Origin: Christiangramia sp.
GTDB taxonomy: Bacteria; Bacteroidota; Bacteroidia; Flavobacteriales; Flavobacteriaceae
DNA length: 64,000 nt
Direction of reading: 5' to 3'
Assembly: GCF_029937855.1 (NCBI RefSeq)
Contig: NZ_JAPYPC010000003.1
Coordinates: 62,001-126,000 of the forward strand
Shown here: positions 55,744-64,000 of the stretch, one piece after another
Layout of the letters: each line of letters opens with the position of its first letter
Position numbering within the stretch: position 1 is the stretch's first letter
Translations under genes and position numbers: made by a program
The notes under the pieces: generated by a model
The model's database searches: none
The model's input: the letters and a program-made list of their open reading frames with translations, nothing else
What the model was told of the DNA's origin: nothing

Positions 55744-57153
55744 TTACAGGTCTTTAAAAACAAATTGAAAACCTAATTGTAAGGAGGCACTATTGGCCTT
55801 TGCTAAATTAGTATATCCAATAATATCATTAGCTGCAAGATAAATATTAAAATTTTTAAATCGGGAAGTAACCATTGCTCCAAGTTTGGTTAAAGAATAT
55901 TCATCTACCCCGTAAGCCAGGCGAAACCTCATATTATCGTTCACTTTTCTATCCCAGTAAGCGGTTACTCCATAAGTAAGTCCTTTTGGACGATTCACTC
56001 CCGAAACCAGCATTCCAAATAAATTCATAAACCTTGGCCTTTTACTTATTAAATAGTCACACGGCAGTATAGATTTACCTGTTCCGAATTGGAAAGATGC
56101 ATTAAATTTTAAGGGCCGCCAGGTTGTATAGATATTCTCTGTAGTTTCATCCTGAAGGTTCACATCAAGTCTCTCTTCAAATACATCCCAGTAGGGAATG
56201 GCACTTTCGTTCTCATCAAGTTCAGGAAAAAGTGGCTCCAATCCAGTGGTTTGAAAAGAACCAAAATAATTGTAATTCTCCACATCTTTTTGATGAAACA
56301 TAAGCCCTAGATCTCTTATGGAAGCATTTACGGAAAATTGATCTGTTACCCGGTAATTAAATCCAAGATCCAGCCCTAATCCAATATTCTGACCAAAGAA
56401 GGAACGGCTTAAAAGTTCGGCAACTGCTTCATCTACGGTCATATTTGCCTCATTTTTCAAAGAGGCGTACCCAGAGGTGTTCACAACCACATCTACCCCC
56501 GAAACTTCATGCCTGTAAAAGTTGGGACCACCGGGAGTTTGTACTGTTCTAAAGATACCTTCATTGCTAGTACTTTCAGCATTGAATATCCCAGAATATA
56601 ATTTAAATCTTCCCCCAACAGTTAATTTTCTATCAACTTTATAATTAAAACCCGCATGATAAACGGTTAAAATTTCACCGGTGAAATTTACATCTGAAAA
56701 TTCAAAATCCTGATTGATATAATCTGCATTCCCTTCAAATGCGAGCACAGCAGGATCCTTTGGAAAATAGGCGAAAACGTCCAATTCCTGATAAATACCT
56801 GTTGAGAAATAGCCTTTTGCACCCATCTTCCAACCCAGTGAAAGGATTTCCAGTTGTTCATTAATAGAGAAGTAATCCCCTGCGGTAATTGAATTCATCA
56901 CATTACGAACTCTTGCATTCACGTTAGGATCTTCATCTGAAAAAATATCATGAGCAGTAACACCGGTTGAGCCGGCAAATAAATGTATCTGCGAAAAAAA
57001 AGGAACACCAATATGCCGGGTAAAATCTATTCTTGCCCCAGGATTTTGCATGAGGGATTGCGGTAAATCATCTACATTGTAAAGCAATGGTTTATTTTGA
57101 CCAAAACTTAACAACGAGGAAAACAGGAATAAGATTAGAACAATCTTCCGCAT
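55744..57153 (-). CDS. DUF5723-like outer-membrane beta-barrel protein
   Basis: 469 residues from the ATG at 57153. That start places MRKIVLILFLFSSLLSFGQ as signal peptide and leaves a 1-base gap after the preceding stop; an upstream ATG at 57165 would overlap the neighbour. The mature protein starts NKPLLYNVDDLPQSLMQNPG and has repeated amphipathic strands ending in QLGFQFVFKDL, typical of Bacteroidota PorV/FadL-like barrels grouped as DUF5723. Function unknown. It is co-transcribed with the upstream lipoprotein gene (57155-57712). Confidence 0.78.
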   Translation of the reverse strand: MRKIVLILFLFSSLLSFGQNKPLLYNVDDLPQSLMQNPGARIDFTRHIGVPFFSQIHLFAGSTGVTAHDIFSDEDPNVNARVRNVMNSITAGDYFSINEQLEILSLGWKMGAKGYFSTGIYQELDVFAYFPKDPAVLAFEGNADYINQDFEFSDVNFTGEILTVYHAGFNYKVDRKLTVGGRFKLYSGIFNAESTSNEGIFRTVQTPGGPNFYRHEVSGVDVVVNTSGYASLKNEANMTVDEAVAELLSRSFFGQNIGLGLDLGFNYRVTDQFSVNASIRDLGLMFHQKDVENYNYFGSFQTTGLEPLFPELDENESAIPYWDVFEERLDVNLQDETTENIYTTWRPLKFNASFQFGTGKSILPCDYLISKRPRFMNLFGMLVSGVNRPKGLTYGVTAYWDRKVNDNMRFRLAYGVDEYSLTKLGAMVTSRFKNFNIYLAANDIIGYTNLAKANSASLQLGFQFVFKDL

Positions 57154-57154
57154 A

Positions 57155-57712
57155 TTAAAATTCAAACTTGAAAAGCCCTTTTGATGAAAATTCTAATTCT
57201 CCCTCAATATCTTTTCCGTCATCTATCAATTCCAATTCCACAAGCATTTTTATGGATCTCCTAACTTTTCCGATCTCGTTAGTCTCCATTACATGAAGTG
57301 TATCAACAACGGCTATTGAATCTATGGAACCAGGAGGTATATCATAGTTCACAGAAAATTGTGTCCTATCATTTTCCGATAAAAACCTAATCCTACTTTT
57401 TATCAGGTAAGGAAATTTATTTTCGTGCTTGAACCTAAATTCAGCATACATAAGGCCATCCTGGATATAATCGTCATCTAAAAATTCCAGTCTTACCGTA
57501 TCACGGATTATGGGTGTAAAAGCATTTGTCTCTGAATCGAAAAAGTCTATCTCATTTAGTTTATAGAACAACAGGTCTGCTTCAAGATCGGGGGTTAACT
57601 GGATATCCTGCGCCTGCTCAAAATCTACATCCTTAAAACAGGATGTTAGAAGCAGGCCGAAGGCACCTAATAAAGCAGGTATTCTAAATAGTTTAAAACA
57701 AGACACGAACAA
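57155..57712 (-). CDS. Putative lipoprotein of unknown function
   Basis: 185 residues. A hydrophobic N-terminus with lipobox LLTSC (Cys25) followed by FKDVDFEQAQDIQLTPDLEA indicates an outer-membrane lipoprotein. The remainder is beta-rich (TVRLEFLDDDYIQDGLMYAE) with no recognised family. It overlaps neither neighbour but is 1 base from the DUF5723-like gene, so the two may act together at the outer membrane. Confidence 0.72.
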   Translation of the reverse strand: MFVSCFKLFRIPALLGAFGLLLTSCFKDVDFEQAQDIQLTPDLEADLLFYKLNEIDFFDSETNAFTPIIRDTVRLEFLDDDYIQDGLMYAEFRFKHENKFPYLIKSRIRFLSENDRTQFSVNYDIPPGSIDSIAVVDTLHVMETNEIGKVRRSIKMLVELELIDDGKDIEGELEFSSKGLFKFEF

Positions 57713-57749
57713 GGCTTTCTTTGGAAACGAAAATACCTATTCTTTATTA

Positions 57750-58439
57750 TTATAAATAATTTAAGAGTTCTTTTAACTTTTGAATTTGAGGATATTGATT
57801 ATGAGCAGATTGCCCATGAATATCAAGATGAATAACGTGTAAACCGAACTGGTGGGCACCTATAATATCTGCTTCTAGATTATCCCCGATCATTACCGAA
57901 TTAGACCGTTCAGCGCCGCTTTTTTGAATTGCTTTTTCGAAAATGAGAGGATGTGGCTTTTTTACACCGGCATCTTCAGAAGTAGTAATCGTATCAAAAT
58001 ATTCAAGAATAGCTGAATTATGCATTTTTTTTTGTTGTACTTCCTCAAAACCATTCGTGATAATATGTAATTTATAATCCTTTTTCAAATGGTCCAGGAT
58101 CTCGATACTCCCTTCTAATAAATGATTGTTATTGGGAAGATATTCTATATAATTATTAGCGATTAAATTAATAGTGTCATCCTGGGTTTCAAACTTCAGA
58201 CTATCAAAACTGTCCTTTAACCGGCCATAACGCAAAGCTTCTTTTGTCACCGAATTATTCCGGTAAAGCTCCCAATATTTGAAGTTGATGGGCATATAGA
58301 CTTCCAGGAACTCATCTACACTCAATTTAATCTTTTGCTGTTCAAAGACCTCTTTAAAAGCCAGGGCAGAATTACGATCAAAATCCCATAGCGTATGGTC
58401 AAGATCAAAGAACACGTGTTTAATATTATTCAATTTCAT
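57750..58439 (-). CDS. yjjG: HAD-superfamily pyrimidine nucleotidase, YjjG-like
   Basis: 229 residues. HAD motif I is FFDLDHTLWDF (Asp12, Asp14), motif II ITNGFEEVQQ (about 116), motif III Lys in KKPHPLIF (about 160) and motif IV IGDNLEADIIGA (about 185). The ITNG-GF-E pattern is typical of YjjG, a nucleotidase for non-canonical pyrimidine nucleotides; other HAD phosphatase roles remain possible. The start overlaps the end of the 58426-59715 gene by 14 bases. Confidence 0.85.
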   Translation of the reverse strand: MKLNNIKHVFFDLDHTLWDFDRNSALAFKEVFEQQKIKLSVDEFLEVYMPINFKYWELYRNNSVTKEALRYGRLKDSFDSLKFETQDDTINLIANNYIEYLPNNNHLLEGSIEILDHLKKDYKLHIITNGFEEVQQKKMHNSAILEYFDTITTSEDAGVKKPHPLIFEKAIQKSGAERSNSVMIGDNLEADIIGAHQFGLHVIHLDIHGQSAHNQYPQIQKLKELLNYL

Positions 58440-59715
58440 GTATTGTTTTTAACAGAGAATAGTAAAATTTATTATCGGCATAATCTGAAAAGTCATGATT
58501 GCTGAAAACAGCCCGGAACATTCCCCGAACTTCCTTCACCTCAAGGAGCATCCTGGAAATCTCTTCCTTTACTTTTGTTTTAGACATTTCTCCCGCTGCA
58601 TTGGAGTGAAAAACATATGGATGAACCCGTAAAGGTGTAGTTACTTCCATATTTATATCATAAAAAAGATAAGGAGTACAGGTGCCCGCGCGAAAACCGG
58701 GATTTTCAGAATATCCCATAGAATGGTCGTTATTAATTTCCAATTCGGCAAGATTATTATACTGGTCCGGGAGCCTTAAATTGTATTGTGAATTCATGGC
58801 ATGTTCCACAGGACTATGAATAATTTCTTCTAACCTCAATTTTTCTTTTCGAAGACTTTTCACCTCTTCCATAGCATAATAACCCATGAGCAATCCCACT
58901 TTAGCATAATCTGCCACAGATTTAATAACCGCCCTGTGAGGTATCCGGTTATGGCTAATATTGCGATCATAAATAGAAAAATCACTTAGCTGGAACATAA
59001 AAAGCATATAAAGCTTGTGCTCTTTTATCAAATCTATGAGATCTTCAAAAATATCATGAGGATCATCTTTTAATCTTACCCAAACCTGAAGCCTATCCAC
59101 TACCTTTCCGAAGTTAAGTTTAAATGCATCAAACCATAGGCCTATAAAGCTGCGTAAGAAACCTTTATTCCTAAATATATACGTATGGTTGGATTCTATG
59201 ATGGTACCAACCTTAAATTTTCTATCTGTGAAATCAAGATCGGGAAATCGTTCAATTAATATTTCCCTGAATTTGAAAGCCCAGATGTCCACTACGGGTT
59301 TATGCAGAAAACTTTCCTGGTAAGCTAGACTTTCTGCTGCAGGAAATCTTCCCTCTTCATCTTTAACATGGGGAAGATATTCTTCATAGCGGCTAAGCAA
59401 ATAAAAAGAAGCCGCAAAAATGTCGAAGGGTAAACCGCTGGCATCCGGCAAAGGAAAGAAACATACCGTATCGTCCCAGGGCTGTACTTTTATTTCCAGT
59501 TCAGAAAAGCCCTGTTCCATCAAAAGCTCTACCTTTTGAATAAAAAATTCATTTCCTAAAGCCTGTTTTCCATAGGAAAGTTTTGCCCCATCATGAGCAA
59601 TAAATTCTTCAATTTTTGAAGTGAATTTTATTGGGATCCCCAGAATGTGAGTACAAATGTGCTTAAACACATATATAATTCTTGGAGTGACTTTCTGAGT
59701 GTAAATCAATAACAT
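58426..59715 (-). CDS. Polysaccharide-deacetylase-like protein
   Basis: 429 residues, no signal peptide. The N-terminal half (about 1-165; MLLIYTQKVTPRIIYVFKHI, FPLPDASGLPFDIFAASFYL, SRYEEYLPH) matches a conserved Bacteroidota domain of unknown function found before deacetylase-like domains (DUF7033-type). The C-terminal half has HDPHD-like and END-HSMGYSENPGFRAGT segments of a NodB-like fold, but a full metal-binding triad could not be verified by eye. It may act in surface polysaccharide or envelope metabolism. It overlaps yjjG by 14 bases and lies 12 bases after radC. Confidence 0.68.
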   Translation of the reverse strand: MLLIYTQKVTPRIIYVFKHICTHILGIPIKFTSKIEEFIAHDGAKLSYGKQALGNEFFIQKVELLMEQGFSELEIKVQPWDDTVCFFPLPDASGLPFDIFAASFYLLSRYEEYLPHVKDEEGRFPAAESLAYQESFLHKPVVDIWAFKFREILIERFPDLDFTDRKFKVGTIIESNHTYIFRNKGFLRSFIGLWFDAFKLNFGKVVDRLQVWVRLKDDPHDIFEDLIDLIKEHKLYMLFMFQLSDFSIYDRNISHNRIPHRAVIKSVADYAKVGLLMGYYAMEEVKSLRKEKLRLEEIIHSPVEHAMNSQYNLRLPDQYNNLAELEINNDHSMGYSENPGFRAGTCTPYLFYDINMEVTTPLRVHPYVFHSNAAGEMSKTKVKEEISRMLLEVKEVRGMFRAVFSNHDFSDYADNKFYYSLLKTIHEIE

Positions 59716-59727
59716 TAAAAAGCTGTC

Positions 59728-60426
59728 TTAGAGCATACCTTCATCGGCAAAGCTAAGGTAAGATTTTTCGGTTACAATAAGATGGTCAAGAATTTTGATA
59801 TCCAGGCTCTCTGCTGCTAGTTTTAATTTTTTGGTAAGTTGCTTATCTGCTTCACTGGCCTTTAAATTTCCGGAAGGATGATTGTGCACCAAAATTATTG
59901 AAACAGCCCCAACCTCCAAAGCTTTTTTCAATGTAATTCTCACATCAACTAAAGTTCCGGTGATACCACCCTTACTAATTTGAAACTGCTCAATAACCTT
60001 ATTGCTATTATTCAAATAAATAATCCAGAATTCTTCATGCGGAAGTTCCCCAATTACAGGCTGCATAATTTCAAACACCGAATGACTGGAGGAAATTTTC
60101 TTTTGCTCCAGCGCTTCTTCAAGTCTTCTTCTCCTCCCCAATTCAAGGGCTGCGACAATAGAAACCGCTTTTGCAGGCCCAATCCCTTTAAATTTGCATA
60201 ACTGATTTACCGATAATTTTCCTAATTCGCTAATATTATTTTTAGTAGAAGAAAGAATTCGTTTAGATAATTCTACAGCGGTTTCGTTTCTGCTTCCAGA
60301 ACCTATTAAAATCGCGATTAATTCAGAATCGCTTAGACTCAACTTCCCCTTCTGAAGCAGTTTTTCCCTGGGCCGATCGTCTTCAGCCCATTTTTTTATG
60401 CTAAGGTTTATTTTTTCATCGTTCAT
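59728..60426 (-). CDS. radC: RadC-family JAB/MPN-domain protein
   Basis: 232 residues. N-terminal UPF0758 region with a helix-hairpin-helix (CKFKGIGPAKAVSIVAALEL, about 77-96) and a C-terminal JAMM domain with the metal-binding motif HNHPSG (His181, His183) and Asp194 in ASEAD. Called a DNA repair protein by tradition, but its biochemical role is unsettled. It is the chromosomal-length form. It starts 58 bases after the mpl stop. Confidence 0.93.
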   Translation of the reverse strand: MNDEKINLSIKKWAEDDRPREKLLQKGKLSLSDSELIAILIGSGSRNETAVELSKRILSSTKNNISELGKLSVNQLCKFKGIGPAKAVSIVAALELGRRRRLEEALEQKKISSSHSVFEIMQPVIGELPHEEFWIIYLNNSNKVIEQFQISKGGITGTLVDVRITLKKALEVGAVSIILVHNHPSGNLKASEADKQLTKKLKLAAESLDIKILDHLIVTEKSYLSFADEGML

Positions 60427-60484
60427 CTTAAATTAAAGATACACAATGAAATAAGATTGTGATAATAATTATTCAGCTGAAAAT

Positions 60485-61837
60485 TTAGATCATTTTCTTT
60501 AATTCTTCCATTTCCAGTCCGCCATAATTTCCGCTACTCATCAGTAATAATACAGCATTGTTCAGGTCGATATCAGCCAACTCTGCTTTAAATTCTTCTG
60601 AAGTGGTAAAAACCTTCAGGTTTTCCTTCTGAAATGCTTCTTTTATCTGCTCTTCACTTACAGCTTCTAATTTTTTGATGGCTACTGCATCTGGAGAATA
60701 AAAAACCAGCGCCACGTCTGCTTTTTCAAGACTGTTTTTATACTCTTTAAGAAATTCAGCATTCAAACTGCTGTAGGTATACAATTCCAGACAGGCAATC
60801 AATTTCTTATTTGAATATTGTTCTTTCACCGCAGCCGTCGTCGCAGAAACCTTTGAAGGACTATGAGCAAAATCCTTAAATATGACTGAAGAAGATGTTT
60901 CAGCAACTTTTTCCAGGCGTTTTGAAGCTCCTTTAAAAGTAGCGATCGCTTCATAAAAATCATCTTCATCTACTCCCATATGCTGACATATCCACTTCGC
61001 ACCGGCCAGATTATTCAGGTTGTGCTTCCCGAAAATTTCTAAAGGTAATTCTCCCTCAGGAACATCTAAAATGGTATGATTTTCCTCCAAATGATATTCC
61101 GGGGTTTGATAAGGATGCTTTCTGATAGGGTTTTCAGTATTTTCTGCAAGCTTTTTTACAGCGGAATCTTCTTCGTTATACACTAAAATCCCTCCATTTA
61201 CAATAGAATCAATAAATATTTTGAATTGTTCTACATATTTCTCATAGGTAGGAAAAACATTGATATGATCCCATGCAATTCCGCTCAGTAGAGCAATATT
61301 TGGCTGATACAGATGAAATTTTGGTCTTGGATCAATTGCTGAAGATAAATACTCATCCCCTTCTATAACAATAAAATCATTCTCTTCGGTTAAATGGACG
61401 GGATTATCCAGTCCCGCCAGGGCTGCTCCGACCATATAATCTACCTCCTTATCATGATAATTCATTACATGAAGGATCATAGAAGTAATACTGGTTTTTC
61501 CATGCGAACCCCCGATAACAACACGGGTCTTATGCTTTGCCTGTTCATAAAGAAATTCGGGATAAGAATATATCTTCAGACCGAGTTTCCGGGCTTTAAT
61601 TAATTCAGGATTATCTTCTTTGGCATGCATTCCAAGGATCACCGCATCGAGATCTTCAGATATATGATCTTCAGACCATCCAATGTGATCAGGAAAAATA
61701 TCGTACTTTTTTAACCGGGATTTAGAAGGTTCAAAAATAGCATCGTCACTTCCGGAAATTTCGTAGGATTTCTGTTTTAATGCAATAGCAAGGCTATGCA
61801 TGGCACTGCCACCAATAGCGATAAAATGAATTTTCAT
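60485..61837 (-). CDS. mpl: Mpl-type Mur ligase (murein tripeptide recycling)
   Basis: 450 residues in three Mur-ligase domains. The N-terminal Rossmann domain starts MKIHFIAIGGSAMHSLAIAL, the ATP-binding loop is GGSHGKTS (109-116), and the middle domain has WDHINVFPTYEKY (about 190). The GSDDAIFEPS and FKDFAHSPSKV segments are typical of Mpl rather than MurC. Mpl attaches recycled L-Ala-gamma-D-Glu-meso-DAP tripeptide to UDP-MurNAc in the cytoplasm. A TATATTTG box lies 14 bases upstream of the ATG. Confidence 0.9.
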   Translation of the reverse strand: MKIHFIAIGGSAMHSLAIALKQKSYEISGSDDAIFEPSKSRLKKYDIFPDHIGWSEDHISEDLDAVILGMHAKEDNPELIKARKLGLKIYSYPEFLYEQAKHKTRVVIGGSHGKTSITSMILHVMNYHDKEVDYMVGAALAGLDNPVHLTEENDFIVIEGDEYLSSAIDPRPKFHLYQPNIALLSGIAWDHINVFPTYEKYVEQFKIFIDSIVNGGILVYNEEDSAVKKLAENTENPIRKHPYQTPEYHLEENHTILDVPEGELPLEIFGKHNLNNLAGAKWICQHMGVDEDDFYEAIATFKGASKRLEKVAETSSSVIFKDFAHSPSKVSATTAAVKEQYSNKKLIACLELYTYSSLNAEFLKEYKNSLEKADVALVFYSPDAVAIKKLEAVSEEQIKEAFQKENLKVFTTSEEFKAELADIDLNNAVLLLMSSGNYGGLEMEELKKMI

Positions 61838-61851
61838 GGCTTAATTTTATG

Positions 61852-61859
61852 CAAATATA
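61852..61859 (-). promoter_or_regulatory. Promoter -7 element (TATATTTG) of mpl
   Basis: Exact TAnnTTTG on the minus strand, 14 bases before the ATG at 61837 (the same spacing as at 4895-4902). A clear -33 TTG was not found. Confidence 0.55.
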
Positions 61860-61885
61860 GGGGTTTGGCTAAAGTTTCACCTCGC

Positions 61886-62764
61886 TTAGAGCCTCCGAAT
61901 TTTTTGCTTCTCGATCAGGGCTTTATCAAAATCCGGATCAATATTTAATGACTTTTCAATATATGCCAAAGCTTCCTTTTGATTATTTTGGATTCTTTCT
62001 ATCTGAGCAAGTCTAAGATATGCCCAGGCTGGTGACTTAAGATCCTGATATCCAAAATTTTCAATATATTCTTCTAAGAGTTTTTTACCCTCTTTCAAAC
62101 GTATTTCATAGATGGCAGCTGCTTCTCCTAGTTCATATTTTAGATAGTTTCTGGAAAGGAGTTCAGGCTGATTAGCCGCCGTACGAATCGCCTCCTCATA
62201 TTTCTTTTTCGCAAGGTCCCGGTATTCCTGGGTTTTATAGATGTAAGCGTCAGCTAATAATGCATCCACCTCATTTAACCTATCCAAATCTGAAGCATAA
62301 CTTTCAGCAATTGTTTTACTTCCACCAATAATACCAGGCAACTGCATATAAAGCTCCACCAATGCCCGACGGACTTCTTTATGCGTAGGATCGAGCTTGG
62401 CAGCTTTTTTTAGATACTCTTTTATATCTCCCAATAATAAAGCAGCCTGAAATTTAGAACCATAATAAGCTTTCATACCCATAGCTCCTCCAAGCTTAAA
62501 GTTATACATAGCATTTTCAGAATCCATTTCAACAAGTGTTTCGTAATATTCAATGGCTTCATCCCAATTTTTTTCAAAACTGGCAATATCTCCTAAATAT
62601 TCGATGGATTTTGGCTCATCCTCATACTGTAGAAATACTTCCCGGGCTTTTTGAATTTCCCCGTTTTTGAGCATTTTTTCCGCAGAATTCAAACTGGTTT
62701 GCGCCATTGAAATACCAGAAAAAAGGTAAAAAAAGCCGATCAGATACTTAAAATTTGTTAACAT
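61886..62764 (-). CDS. Secreted TPR-repeat protein
   Basis: 292 residues with a signal peptide (MLTNFKYLIGFFYLFSGISMAQ, cleavage after about residue 22). TPR-like helical pairs follow through the sequence: IEYLGDIASFEKNWDEAIEY, YETLVEMDSENAMYNFKLGG, YIYKTQEYRDLAKKKYEEAI and AYLRLAQIERIQNNQKEALA YIEKSL. It is probably a periplasmic or outer-membrane scaffold; the partner is unknown. It lies 48 bases upstream of mpl in the same direction. Confidence 0.8.
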   Translation of the reverse strand: MLTNFKYLIGFFYLFSGISMAQTSLNSAEKMLKNGEIQKAREVFLQYEDEPKSIEYLGDIASFEKNWDEAIEYYETLVEMDSENAMYNFKLGGAMGMKAYYGSKFQAALLLGDIKEYLKKAAKLDPTHKEVRRALVELYMQLPGIIGGSKTIAESYASDLDRLNEVDALLADAYIYKTQEYRDLAKKKYEEAIRTAANQPELLSRNYLKYELGEAAAIYEIRLKEGKKLLEEYIENFGYQDLKSPAWAYLRLAQIERIQNNQKEALAYIEKSLNIDPDFDKALIEKQKIRRL

Positions 62765-62942
62765 AAATATATTTTTTATAAATTTAGCACGCCCAAAGAG
62801 TTGTTATTCAGCAAACTTAAGATAACATCTTAATTAATGTTTCTTAATTTAACTCGGCATATTAAAAATTATTTTAATATTTGTGCAGCTTTTTAATGAG
62901 TTTTAACCGAATACAAATTTTTTGAATTTTAACACCTAGCCT

Positions 62943-64000
62943 ATGCAAAATTTTACTTTAGGGAGGAAAGGACTTAATTGGTTCCTTTTCGCCTTCATTT
63001 TATTTGTTGGCAGCTCGTCCTCTTATGGACAATGTGCCGACGTGAATGATGAGGATGCCGGTACAAATGGCAATCAGCAATCATATTGTTACCTTTCTAC
63101 CATTCAGGATTTATTAGAACAAGGTACAAATGATGGAGATCCAAATAGTGCCCCAGCAAACATTGAAATATATGAAACTGCTGACAGTACTAACGATACA
63201 GATCCTATAGACAGGGACGAACTTCTAACCAATGCCACAACTTACTTTTTCGGGGATTCCACAGATTCAAGTTGTACTAGAGTACCTGTTGAGGTAAGTG
63301 TTGATGCAGGTCCAACACCGCAGAATGAGATAACTGGAGGCAGAGATAGTTTTTCTATTTCTCCGTGCGAATCTGCAGGTTTTACCGCTCAGGAATTAGA
63401 AGACTTATTTACTGCTGATGCAGGTTATGAACTAGAAGTTTATGATATAGAATTTGGCGAAGTCGCTTTGGCGCCAGGAACTACTTTAACACCTGGAGAT
63501 AGTTATTTTGTAGGCCAGGTGGACGATGGCTCTGGTTCCAGATGTCCATCCACAAGAGCTGCAGTTGGCTATGACCCACTTGAATCGCCAGGACCAACCG
63601 CTGATGCTAATCAAACTTATTGCGAAGAAGCAACTGTAGCTGATTTAATGGCTTCAGGAACCGAACCAAATACTCAGGCAATTAGATGGTATAGAAGCCA
63701 GACTTCTAACTCTCCACTTGCAGATGATGTTGAACTTGTTAATGGAGAAGACTATTTTGCAGCGCAGGTTGTAAATGATAGAAACAGTCCGTTCCCTCCA
63801 TGTGAAACAGCATCTGGTGAAAGAACCAGAGTTGTAGTAACAATTATTGAAGGCCCGGATGCTGGAGAAGATAATACAGGCGTGGTTTGTGAGCCTGATG
63901 TAGAAGCTACATTTCCAAGTCTGGATGCTGTAGAAAACTTCTATTTGTCTCTTCTGGATGATGGAGTTCCTACTGACGGAACTTTTGAGCCAACTATAGC
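62943..64000 (+). CDS. Large secreted protein with Ig-like repeats, 3' truncated by window
   Basis: An open frame from ATG 62943 with no stop before the window ends (352 full codons). The signal peptide is MQNFTLGRKGLNWFLFAFIL followed by FVGSSSSYGQ (cleavage near residue 30). The mature part consists of repeats of roughly 85-95 residues, each with a Cys near the start (YCYLSTIQDLL, SPCESAGFTAQELEDLF, TYCEEATVADLM, VVCEPDVEATF) and an aromatic YFxGQ/YFAAQ-type strand before a second Cys. This is the architecture of flavobacterial adhesin-like proteins that often end in a gliding-motility or type IX secretion sorting domain; that end is outside the window. Asp/Thr/Pro-rich composition fits an extracellular protein. 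Confidence 0.85.
   Translation, partial: MQNFTLGRKGLNWFLFAFILFVGSSSSYGQCADVNDEDAGTNGNQQSYCYLSTIQDLLEQGTNDGDPNSAPANIEIYETADSTNDTDPIDRDELLTNATTYFFGDSTDSSCTRVPVEVSVDAGPTPQNEITGGRDSFSISPCESAGFTAQELEDLFTADAGYELEVYDIEFGEVALAPGTTLTPGDSYFVGQVDDGSGSRCPSTRAAVGYDPLESPGPTADANQTYCEEATVADLMASGTEPNTQAIRWYRSQTSNSPLADDVELVNGEDYFAAQVVNDRNSPFPPCETASGERTRVVVTIIEGPDAGEDNTGVVCEPDVEATFPSLDAVENFYLSLLDDGVPTDGTFEPTI

Overview
The window looks like chromosomal DNA of a marine-type member of the Flavobacteriaceae (Bacteroidota), probably close to Gramella/Christiangramia. This inference rests on the AT-rich sequence, SusC/SusD pairs, matches to the Bacteroidota promoter consensus (TTG about 20 bp before TAnnTTTG), the secreted and lipoprotein signal peptides, and the gene order rpsL to rplQ followed by carA, eno and gltA. 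No taxonomic search was possible.

Layout. 0-3 kb (plus): an atypical SDR with a DUF2867-like tail and a BCCT transporter. 3-12.9 kb (minus): two arginine-deiminase-superfamily hydrolases, citrate synthase, glycogen synthase, enolase, two small outer-membrane-type proteins, carA and an unknown secreted protein. A 140-bp MITE-like inverted repeat lies after carA. 13-30.2 kb (minus): the str-S10-spc-alpha ribosomal superoperon, 32 genes from rpsL to rplQ, including fusA, secY, infA and rpoA and the 38-codon rpmJ at 16102-16218. It has a textbook promoter at its head, an internal promoter before rpmJ and paired hairpins between rpsJ and rplC. 30.5-45 kb (plus): three SusC/SusD pairs, each SusC with its own recognisable promoter and each SusD followed by a terminator or a short gap. 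45.1-46.7 kb: an RlmB-type rRNA methyltransferase and a rhomboid protease.

46.7-53.5 kb is the accessory island and the most interesting part. It holds two short Cys-rich peptides with double-glycine leaders (47519-47707 minus and 49658-49819 plus). It also holds a membrane protein joining a cysteine-less C39-like domain, a VKOR domain and a thioredoxin/DsbA-like domain (48028-49593), a C39 peptidase ABC exporter (50002-52194) and an overlapping HlyD-type adaptor (52194-53480). The proposed pathway is disulfide formation by the VKOR-thioredoxin protein, leader cleavage and export by the C39 transporter with the adaptor, and release through a TolC-like pore encoded elsewhere. Both peptide genes carry the same 11-base motif exactly 26 bases before the start codon, which ties them together although they lie on opposite strands. 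No lanthipeptide, graspetide or radical-SAM enzyme is present.

53.5-64 kb: RarA, an unknown secreted protein with a 15-Glu tract, a DUF5723-like outer-membrane protein with a lipoprotein partner, a YjjG-type nucleotidase, a deacetylase-like protein, RadC, Mpl, a TPR protein, and the 5' part of a large secreted protein with Ig-like repeats that runs off the window. No tRNA, rRNA, CRISPR array, transposase gene or replication origin was seen.
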